Assembly (NCBI GenBank): GCA_964020155.1
Contig: OZ026557.1
Location: 1,896,001-1,960,000, forward strand
DNA from: Chondrilla cf. caribensis
Taxonomy: Eukaryota; Porifera; Demospongiae; Chondrillida; Chondrillidae
Reading direction: 5' to 3'
DNA: 64,000 nucleotides
The notes below the pieces were generated by a model. It made no database searches and was not told the DNA's origin. It saw nothing but the letters and a program-made list of their open reading frames with translations. Positions 36,651-45,697 of the stretch are shown piece after piece; positions within the stretch are counted from its first letter, which is position 1, and every line of letters begins with the position of its first letter. A program made the translations under genes and the position numbers.

Positions 36651-36957
36651 TGTGACTATGCAAGAACTTAGTACTTAGAATGTGTTGTGTTAACTATGAC
36701 TTTAGATTACTTATAGGTGTAATTATTATATTAGTCCTTAAATAAGTTGGAGTGGGCAGGTCCATGTCCATGTGTGTGTGACAAAGAGTCTGTGTTTTAG
36801 AGTCTAGTAGTGTTAGTCTAAGAGCAGTTTTTGAGTGCTTTTGAAGTTGTGTTCTATTTCAATGATTTGCAAGTGATTCATTGTTTGCGGTGATTCCTCT
36901 CGTATATACGGCAAAAGACCGTTACATGATGATGTAAACAATCCCGGCGTCATTACA
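36651..36957 (+). mobile_element. Putative 3' LTR of the gypsy remnant
   Basis: A polypurine tract (AAGGAGGGGG) lies at 36638-36647 directly before TGTGACTATG, the expected start of a 3' LTR. The right end is a guess at a CA near 36957. No partner LTR is in the window to confirm it. Confidence 0.4.
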
Positions 36958-36979
36958 ATATTATATATGTAATAGAATT

Positions 36980-38230
36980 TGTACATAAGCATGGTGCTAT
37001 CGAAGCCTAAGCAGGACAAACTACAGACTACCTCCATTGGTGAGAAACCTCAACAGCATCTCTCTTTTCAATCCCCAAAACACACATTTGGTAAGAAGAA
37101 TGCGACAGTTGTTACTCAATCATTATACTGTGAAATGGTAAATAAACTAGTATGCCCGTGTGAGTTATTGCAAGCGAAGAGAGTGGAAAATTATTCTATA
37201 CAGCCTTGCCACTGTTCAAATGCTTCCTATGGCCTTGTATAGTAGTACATGTATGCGATCAAATCATGTTCATATGTCAAACCTGTGGAAGTTGGAGTTA
37301 TGCCCATCTGTGTTGAGGGAGACAATCCAAGCTCTCTGTCCATTTCGTGGAGCATAATTTTGACAACAGAAATGTGGATACACTTGGCAAAATGCGCATC
37401 TAAAAACAGAAGATACAGCATATGAGTTTAATATATTTTTAATTATGTTTATAATCACATGTATTACCTGATTAGCTGGCACACAATGTTTCTGACAGAC
37501 CAGTCGCCAGAGCAGATGAACCAACTTGGCAGCTGCAACTGTATAGCCAGAACCATTCTCCATCTTTGTCCTCCATTGGCACTAACATAAGTATGATCCT
37601 GTCATTTTCCACATAAAAACACACATGAACAGCTATTAAGATTTGTAAATAATGCTGGGTACAGAAACATGCCTTTAAGGTCTTTTCATTCGCATTGAAG
37701 TCCTTCATTACGAAGGTTTGATTTGCACATTGTTTGAAGATGGTACAAGCCCTCTATGCTGTCTTACGAGACCTACATATATAGCAGAGCTACCATCCAA
37801 GGAAGTCTGAAAGGTAAAAAGAGATATAAGGGTAAGACACCGTTTTAAGTTGATCCCAGGCCTCTAACCCATTCTCGGTAGACTACAAGTCAACATTAGC
37901 TCGGTTGATATTAGAGCATTGTTAGTATACGTACCTCGGGGTCAAACTATGAAGAATCAAGATGATCGTCCCGCACATCAGAAGGATCCGGACACGGATC
38001 CGGAGTTAGATGGCCAGCAACATCGGATGGTCCAGGGTCTACTTTCATTTTCTTAACTGGCATACTCCCATAATCATAGTGGATTCCATGATTGTAGGCT
38101 CTCATCAATAGGTAAAATTTTATCCATACGCTGACGAGACATTGCTGGCGCTCTATCCTCTACTGAAATGACAGCACCAACGATAATAGGTTTTAATTTA
38201 TACTCGTACAATAACATATGAAATTGTACA
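36980..38230. other. Unassigned part of the inserted element, possible decayed frames
   Basis: Short frames on both strands (for example minus 37708-37472 and 37563-37270, and a minus-strand start MSRQRMDKILPI near 38140 that soon hits a stop) could be remains of an element protein. I do not recognise any family. No complete gene is present. Confidence 0.35.
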
Positions 38231-38473
38231 TCAACATTGTATAGCAGTTATATTGTGGGGCTTGTTATTAGTTATAGATCTATAGGTATTGATTATGTAT
38301 AAATGTTGGTGGGGCTTAACGCGTTTTTACATGCCTATATTAGCTCCAGGTATCCGGCCAGAGAAACGGGAATGGGAATAAGTACTAATTCTACTTCTCG
38401 AGTCCTCATTCTCCAGAACGAACTGTGCTGACAGTGACCTGATAGGATGGACAACCCAGACGGCGAAGAAGAC

Positions 38474-38892
38474 AACAAGTAATTCGAGTTAAAAAACTCG
38501 TGGGGCTGCCGCCCCCCGCACTCGAATTACTTGCGAGTTATTCGGTAAGCAAAAGAATTCTGTGCGCATGCACACACACACACACACATACAACCCACTA
38601 AAAATATATCATACACACATGTAGCTGTAGACACTAACATTGTAGTGTTTCAGCCTTCAGAGCCTCATCAGTACAGCATTAATATTTTACACAAGTGTAC
38701 ACGCTGGTACACACGCACACACAAACATCAATATCATAATAGTATGTCTATACTCTGTGTATTCACACACACATGAAAACTGCCACAAATACACACATCC
38801 ATACATGTAAAATGATTGTGATTACAATAGCTACAAAAAGTAAATTCCAACACAGCACTGACTGTTTCAGGGCACACACACACCAAGCACAT

Positions 38893-38928
<36 letters not shown>

Positions 38929-38946
38929 TATGCTACCAACACACAT

Positions 38947-39016
<70 letters not shown>

Positions 39017-39031
39017 CAAACATGCACACAA

Positions 39032-39079
<48 letters not shown>

Positions 39080-39460
39080 ACACATACGGACACACACACA
39101 ACACACACACACACACACACACACACAACACACACATGCACACGTACACACACACAGACACACACGTACGGACACACACACAGACACGCACGTACGGACA
39201 CACACACAACACACACATGCACACACACACAGACATACACACACACACACATGTACACACACACAACACACACACATACACACACACACACACAACACAC
39301 ACATGCACACGTACACACACACAGACATGCACGTACGGACACAGACACGCACGTACGGACACACACACAACACACACATGCACACACACACAGACATACA
39401 CACACACACATGTACACACACACAACACACACACACACACGACACACACACAATACACAT

Positions 39461-39504
<44 letters not shown>

Positions 39505-39627
39505 CAAACATGCACACACACATGCACACACACACACACACACACACACACAACACACACACATGCACACACACACACACACAACACACACATGCACACG
39601 TACACACACACAGACACACACACACAC

Positions 39628-39658
<31 letters not shown>

Positions 39659-40289
39659 TGCACCACACACACACACACACACACACAAAATACACACAGA
39701 CACATATACACACAAGCAAGCACACTACAGTAACATACGAATGCATAGAACACTAAACAAAAGAGAGGCTTATATTACCCGACAAATAAGCTTACCTGAT
39801 TTGATCCAAAAGTGTCCGAAATGTATTTCGATCGACTAATAACTTGTCACATATTCGCTCTCTAGATGAAAGAACTTAGCGAGATCCTTCTTAAGAATGA
39901 ATAAAGCTTCATTCATAAGTTTGACACACTTCCGCCTAGGAAAGATTTTTGAAAAGGAGCCTAGAAGTGGTTATCGGCTTTCTTTCTTTGAAACGAAGAC
40001 TTCATTCTTCTTAATATTCTCTAAAAATCCTTCGCTGCTGTTTTCAAGCCAAACAAAGTCTATATGGTGAAGTTACACTTCCGAAAGAAATTCTTCTTCT
40101 CGAAAAGTAGCCATTTTCTTTAGCGCAATATAAATTTGCGTATAAATTAAGTGTTGCGGTTACGCGTAGGGACACATATTATATATATATATATTATATA
40201 TATATATATATATATATCTATCGGACGAGCGTTACATACCGGAAGTCGAAATGAAAACAATATAGGGGCTGCCTGCGGCAGCCCCTAAA
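38474..40289. mobile_element. Insertion inside exon 1 of A' (about 1.8 kb)
   Basis: The left end has a hairpin (AAGTAATTCGAG ... CTCGAATTACTT around a G/C-rich loop). The right end has the near-perfect palindrome GGGGCTGCCTGCGGCAGCCCC. The segment from about 40050 to 40250 resembles 41450-41600, including CGAGCG and GGAAGTCGAAA. A long CA-rich array makes up half of it. No coding frame is credible, so it is non-autonomous or composite. Confidence 0.55.
38874..39725. repeat. Compound (CA)n array of about 850 bp
   Basis: CA repeats interspersed with ATGCACACGT, ACGTACGGACA and CTACAAACATG phrases that recur as larger blocks, so the array has grown by duplication of mixed segments. Frames read as Thr-His or Cys-Val polymers and are not genes. 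Confidence 0.95.
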
Positions 40290-40539
40290 AAGAGGCAAAA
40301 TTTAGAAAAACTGAATGCATTGACGAAGCAGCTGGAAGTGAAAAGCGGAACTGCTCCAAGCATTGGACAAAAAATTGGAAAACGAAGATGAACTAATAAG
40401 GGCTATGAAAGAAGAACTAAAGCAAGCAGACCAGTTGCTGGAATCATCGACGAAGAAACTGGCCTTCGCTGAGGTAAGTAATGATGAAAAGACTTGAACA
40501 TCATAATATTATAGTGGCCGTTAGCTACTACTAGCTACT

Positions 40540-40581
40540 ACCATAGACACTCTATACTACGTAGTATAGAGTGTCTATGGT
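40540..40581. repeat. Perfect 42-bp palindrome
   Basis: Both halves of 21 bp (ACCATAGACACTCTATACTAC and complement) meet without a loop. It lies in the former intron 1 of A'. It could be a solo hairpin element. Confidence 0.85.
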
Positions 40582-41130
40582 ACTACTATTGGAATGAAAT
40601 GATACTATGCACGCATAATATAAAATTGACAAGATTGACAAGATTTCAATCCAATTCATTTTAATGATTGAATTCAAGAACAGGCACATTTCACAATGAT
40701 TCACTTTAGTTGTTGGTACAGACTTACACATGATCTAGCTTTGTTAGACTACTTAGTCTAGTTGACCAGAGACCCTGATTTCCCAACAAAGAGCAAGTAT
40801 TACTGAACTGTATTTCAATTCTCCCTCTGCTGTGTAGCAGGTTCACCAAATTGCTTTGTATTGAGAATATGACACAAATAATACTTTTGAGCTCCCATAT
40901 TATGTGTATGTATGTTTGTGTTATGTTTATAATATGTTTTCTATTAGGTACATATGTATATGAATGTAAAATTGTAGGGCATAGTGCATGCTCCTTGGGC
41001 ACAGAATAGTTTTATATATGCATTGGTGGGCATTTAAAGCCTGTGTATTATCATTTCACTCTAGTCATACTTTGAGAAGAAACAAACATCCACTAGGTAT
41101 ACTCTGCAATCACCTCTTGCTGACAATAAG

Positions 41131-41138
41131 GTGTGTGC

Positions 41139-41222
<84 letters not shown>
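41131..41222. repeat. (GT)n tract at the donor of A' exon 2
   Basis: The repeat starts with the first intron base after GACAATAAG. The same arrangement occurs at the corresponding donors of B', C' and D'. Confidence 0.95.
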
Positions 41223-41223
<1 letters not shown>

Positions 41224-41226
41224 ATA

Positions 41227-41718
41227 TAGGGATGGGCGATATACCGGTTATACGATAATATCGCGATAGTGATTTGCACGATTATTGTATTGTGAGTGAT
41301 TTCCACAATATATTGTATTGACGATGTATCGCAGTTGGTGTGAAGCAATAGTACTGCTGCCCCCTGTACTCGAATTACTTGTGTGTCTTTTCTAGGTTTG
41401 AAAGACCCTTTGGTGAAATTTTTACAGTTGTCGAAGCTGTTGCGCTCAATTTCTAATTCTTCATGTTTCGAAATCGGCCATGTTTTCTCATGCAATATAA
41501 AATATGATATAAATTCGTTGTGGCGGTTCCGTGTAATGACATAATATCTATCGAACGAGCGGTACATAGTGGAAGTCGAAAAAAAAGTGTAGGGTTTTTT
41601 TGGACATGTTTTAGTTATTATTGTTCTTATTATGTCAAATATCGCGATATTATCGAATATCGTGATATTTTGCTGCATGATAATCGTATGTATCAAAAAT
41701 TAATATCGTCCATCCCTA
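41227..41718. mobile_element. MITE with TAGGGATGGGCGATAT termini
   Basis: The left end TAGGGATGGGCGATAT is mirrored by ATATCGTCCATCCCTA at the right. Inner CGATAATATCGCGATA motifs are also inverted. It sits between two GT runs, so it probably inserted into a microsatellite. It marks the junction between A' intron sequence and the duplicated ACK intron. Confidence 0.8.
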
Positions 41719-41721
41719 GTG

Positions 41722-41752
<31 letters not shown>

Positions 41753-41986
41753 TTGGTATGTACTGTATTCTGTATGTACCACATACATACATTTTTGTAT
41801 GTGTTGTGAACGTACCTTTCTGTGCATGTGTGTACCTTAGTATATGTATGTACTGTACTGTACTCTGTGGATCTCGTGTATACTGTATTGTATGCAATCT
41901 ATATTTTCATACTGTGTGATTGCAAATATGCTGTGTATAATATTGTATGTTATCGCTGTAACTTGCTGATGTGCCCCACACCGAAG

Positions 41987-42130
41987 GTTGACATGCTGAT
42001 GAAGATGCAGTTCCCCTACATCAACCCTGAGGACTGCAGGAATGCCCTGCAGCACTGCCAGCAGAAGGTGGACAGGGCAGCTGAGTGGCTGCTGGAGAAG
42101 AGCTGCGAGCTCTCATCAAAGATTATATAA
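41987..42130 (+). pseudogene. Duplicated terminal UBA exon of the ACK gene
   Basis: This 144-bp exon (VDMLMKMQFPYINPEDCRNA, ending in SSKII and a stop) is identical base for base with 28522-28665. About 30 bp of acceptor sequence before it is also identical. The intron further upstream and the sequence after the stop have diverged. The exon is preceded by a usable AG acceptor but has no upstream ACK exons of its own. It could be a dead duplicate, or a distal alternative last exon of the ACK gene 13 kb away. Confidence 0.8.
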
Positions 42131-42849
42131 TAATCTAAGTTTGTGTGTGTCTCTGTGGGTGTGTTGGTGTTGTGAACCTAGTGCCTAACTGAGGAGATTT
42201 TTGTACTTTTGTTTACATGCACTTTTTCATTGGTTATAATAATTATTAGTAATAATAATCAAATGTAATAATGATTCTTAATTACACATAATGCTATATA
42301 TACGTATATACTTATGCCAGCATCCATTTTATCATAATATATATAGCATACATTACCATAGAAACAGTACTATTATACAGTAATATTATAATCATATAAA
42401 GTGTTAGCAACAGTATCAAGTGTTAGCAACAGTATACAGTGTTAGCAACGGATGCTATACCGCGGCCGGTTATAAGACATGACACTCAGGCAGTACGACA
42501 TAAAATACACTCGCCCTTGGGACTCAGTATTTTATGTCATAATGCCCTTAACTTGTGCCCATGTCTTAATTAACCACTAAATTAATAATATATATATATG
42601 GTAATATAAATCTATTACTGATATGCACAATACCAATATTAAATCATACTGATTGTCAAAAAAATACAAATTATGATCAATTACAATCATTTCACTACTT
42701 ACATGTATACAGCAGAGTGTGGCCATATTCATTAATTATATCCTTACATAATATATACACATCTAAAAACTTCAAAAATGACTACTGTACTACTATAACA
42801 CTACAATATGCTCAAAGTACACACACTATTATACTGGTCTGTATAATAG
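42131..42849. other. 3' flank of the duplicated UBA exon and of gene B
   Basis: AT-rich, with the MITE pair at 42342-42459 (TATAGCATAC termini) and 42469-42577 (GGTTATAAGACATG arms), the same two elements found side by side at 21730-21949. No gene. Confidence 0.6.
42342..42577. mobile_element. Adjacent MITE pair, sister of 21730-21949
   Basis: ACCATAGAAACAGTACTATT and CAACGGATGCTATA match the first element, and GACACTCAGGCAG with the inverted ATGTCATAATGCCC matches the second. A short internal triplication of GTGTTAGCAACAGTAT is specific to this copy. Confidence 0.65.
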
Positions 42850-45597
42850 TTAGGCCAATACACCTTCACACACACACAGGTCATAGCCACCCATACATAA
42901 TGTAAGCAATGTCTTAGAATCCAAACACACAGTGACGTCTCCTGGACACTGGTTGTCGACATGGCTCCATTTCCCAGTGGCACCATTGAAGGCATACAGA
43001 GGTCGGCTGCCATCAGTATTACCGATGCCAATAGCAATCAGTTGATCGTTGAATGTTGTCAGGCGAGCTGATGATGATGGAATATGTGGAGAAGGGAGAG
43101 TGGTCCAATCAGCTGTGGGGTTGCTGTCCTCGATATCATCAGTAAACACATCCCGGAGGTCATTGTAGTACAAAGTACCACTCCAGATTACAAGCAGGTC
43201 CCCCAACAAGGTGGCCGAGGGTGTCGTGGGAAAATACAGAGCTGGATGTACTTCTGCCCATGCCAGGCTGGGACTGTTGGTGTTGAGGACCTCCACTGCA
43301 CCACTCTTGTGCACAACTACTATACACTCTTTGTAGTTGACCACAGCAGGAGAAGCACTGGCTGTCTTCATGGGTGGGTAGCATTTCATTAACTTATTGT
43401 TGATTTTGCTTCTTAGGGTGAAAACATTTCGACTGTATTTGCCAGTTGGCTGGTCATTTCTGACGTACTCTCCTCCCAACATGTGAAGTAAACCTTGACA
43501 TACCACGAGGGCATAGTCTTGCAATGAGCGATCAATGCCTGTGATATATTCAGCTTCACTGAATCTATGACCTGAAGCCTTTTTGGGGTCTGCAGTGATC
43601 TTGTAGATAGCAGCATCAGTGGATGATACTCCAAAGAAAATCTCACCACCGTACTCTACTGCATTACTGGATAAATGAATGGTTGAATAATCATCATCGA
43701 GTAAGGATAATGGACGTTCCCATTTGAGGTCATTGAATCTTAATGCCTGCAGAGGTGGAGCAGTACAAAGCCACTGAATCAGGTTGCAAAATTTAGCATA
43801 GCAGGATGTAAAGTGCATGCATTTCAGATACGAAATTGTGCTCACATCATTTAAACCTATATTCATTATATATAGAGTTGCACGTTGGGCTGCTGTACAG
43901 TGAAGGGTTCATCAGTAGTACAGCTAGTGTAATATGTATTGTACATTAGACTGATGAGTCCTACTCACATACTGACTACATGTATGCTAGGTGATAAGTA
44001 TACAAGTCATGTTCTGTGTCCATGCAAGATACCTTCTTGAATTTCTTTTCATTGTCCCTTATCTTCTGTCTTTTATCCTGTATGGCCTTGTTCATCTCCT
44101 CCAAAAAATCACAATTGTTCTTGGATTTTTCTTCTTTTGCCTCAGCCTCCTCTGTGCATTTCTCTAATTGCAACGTCTTCTCCAAAATCTGCAGCTCAAC
44201 TTCATCTCGGCCAGTTGGAAACTGCAGTGGGTGACTATCACTGCAGTCCTTACTTGAGACCTTAGGAATGACGGCGACATCATCGGGCTGCGGTTGTCCT
44301 ACTTTGCTCTGAATTTCCTGTAGATTGCTCACCAGGGCTAGGGAATTGGGACGATCGTCTGACTCAAACTCCAGGCATTTCTCAATGAGATCCATAAAAA
44401 GTGAACTTTCTTCCTCAGAAAACAAGTCCAAATCTTCTTTTCTCCTCTCAAATTCTGTAAGCGAAAGTAATCCTTTCTTTGATGGGTGCTTGATTCTCGG
44501 GGGACGCAACCTCAACAGCTGCAGGTTGACAACATGGATGATGAGAACACCGTATGAAAATGTGTCAACTTCAGACGTGAGAGACTGTTGACAAGCCGAT
44601 TCTAAAACTTCTGGTGGTAAATACAGATGAGAGGCGTTAGTGAAGGCTTTTTGAGAGGTGAACTGCAGTGATCTGGCAATTCCAAAATCAGAAATCTTAG
44701 TAGTGAGTGTGGCCAATGTAATGAGCACATTGTTGGACGAGAGATCACCGTGTACAGCTGGTGGATGACGCTGGTGGAGGTAGGCCAGTCCCGAGGACAC
44801 CTGAAGCAAAATGTAGACCTTCTGCTGGAGAGATAGCTGTTTATCTCCTGCCTTGCAGTCTCCCAGTAGTGTGGTGAGTGATACATCCATTCTCTCCATC
44901 ACCAGCAATGGTAGTGTAGACGTTTCGGTCTGGAACAGCCCAAGTAAGAGGACAATGTGAGGATGCTTCAATTTACCCCAAGTGACACACTCATTGTTGA
45001 AAGAGCGGATGAAATCTGTGAGGAAGAATTACATAGAACATAATTTCACTTAATAGAACTCATAGAACTTTCACCATGATGTGTGTTTCCATCAATAACT
45101 TAAGATTTTCAATATCCCCAAACCAAACAAAGATGTAAGCTGCTCCCCATGCGCTATTTAATGGGAGCATGTTTACCTTAGCCGTCATTCAATTAGAACA
45201 ATGTTCATAAGTCAGGGTAAGACATTACAGATCCCAGGATAAATACAGTATACGTAGCTAGCCACTAATCAGGTTCTACATAAATGTTCAAAATTTTCGG
45301 TCTTAGATATTATATAAGTATACATATTACCAGGCATGATACTGTTTTATTAGTTATCACGTACAATACGCATACTATACACACGAGAAAGAACCGCTTA
45401 CCTTCAGAATGGCTACTTTCGAGAACCTTGGAATAAACCTGTTTAGCAACACAGGGGGTGCCGTACCAGGATGCCTCGATGACGCTTGCGAAAGATCCCG
45501 TCCCCAAAATCCTATTAGTAAGTTCAACATTGCGAATGTTCAGTTCAAAAGCCACATTATCGTCCTTACTGATGTCACGCTTTTCTCGATCAGCCAT
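42850..45597 (-). CDS. Non-RD kinase-coiled coil-kelch protein B
   Basis: Three exons on the minus strand: 45597-45402, 45015-44033 and 43746-42850, giving 691 aa. The kinase covers about residues 25-305: glycine loop GTGSFASV (32-39), Lys52 in CVAK, catalytic loop VHGDLSSNNVLI with Asp156 and Gly in place of the usual Arg, DFG at 175-177, PPE for APE, and DTFSYGV. It resembles tyrosine-kinase-like (TKL) kinases. A charged coiled coil follows (about 345-392). Residues 394-691 form a kelch-like propeller (FNDLKWE, AVEYGGEIFFG, YPPMKTASASPA, LNTNSP, PSATLLGDLLVIWSG, PLYAFNGATGKW). The frame is open upstream, but MADREKRD is the conserved start. No signal peptide or membrane segment is seen, so it should be intracellular. 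The natural substrate is unknown. Confidence 0.87.
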
Positions 45598-45697
45598 GTT
45601 GAGTTTCCGCAATTCACTTCCCAGTCTCCGGCCAGAGAAAACGGGAATGGGAATACTTATTCTACTTCTCGAACGGTACTGACAGTGACCGAATAGG
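45598..45697. promoter_or_regulatory. Shared divergent promoter of B and B'
   Basis: Only 100 bp separate the two start codons. The sequence includes CACTTCCCAG, CTCCGGCCAGAG and ACTTCTCGAACGG, which are also present next to A (32640-32660) and A' (38350-38440). Both 5' UTRs must be short or overlap. Co-transcription from one nucleosome-free region is inferred. Confidence 0.6.

Larger units (their letters stand above)
32667..38349. mobile_element. Composite inserted element of about 5.7 kb with terminal inverted repeats
   Basis: The left end has AAAACGCGTTAAGCCCCACC (32686-32705) and the right end its complement near 38310-38330. Weaker subterminal matches follow (CAAGCCCCACAAT near 32760 against ATTGTGGGGCTTG near 38254). 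CCAGGTAT occurs at 32666-32673 and 38346-38353, compatible with an 8-bp target duplication, though a one-base shift is possible. Comparison with the compact B/B' promoter shows this block splits the same promoter of pair A/A'. It contains the satellite array and a gypsy remnant. No intact transposase is visible. An 8-bp duplication would suit a hAT-like element. Confidence 0.6.
38447..41130 (+). pseudogene. Coiled-coil-kelch gene A', broken
   Basis: Homologous to B' (45698-48170). It starts MDNPDGEED at 38447, but the first exon is interrupted at about 38474 and resumes at 40289 (RGKI-equivalent to LDKKLENEDE and KKLAFAE, ending at the donor 40473|GTAAGT). A one-base insertion near 40351 also shifts the frame. 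The second exon remains at 41065-41130 (SYFEKKQTSTRYTLQSPLAD). The kelch exon is absent: the sequence after the following (GT)n tract belongs to a duplicated ACK intron instead. This was the head-to-head partner of gene A before the 5.7-kb insertion. Confidence 0.85.

Noticed and set aside
36813..37708. Short frames on both strands that might be a transposase
   Set aside because: They are short and overlapping, have no motif I can recognise and no consistent exon structure. I kept them only as an unassigned region.
38734..39839. Several long frames of Thr-His or Cys-Val repeats on both strands
   Set aside because: They are translations of the (CA)n/(GT)n array, are open in all frames because of the dinucleotide repeat, and have no domain or homologue in the paralogous regions.
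41227..41718. Possible gene in the 0.5-kb segment between two GT tracts
   Set aside because: Mirror-image ends (GGGATGGGCGATAT type) and no long frame identify it as a MITE.
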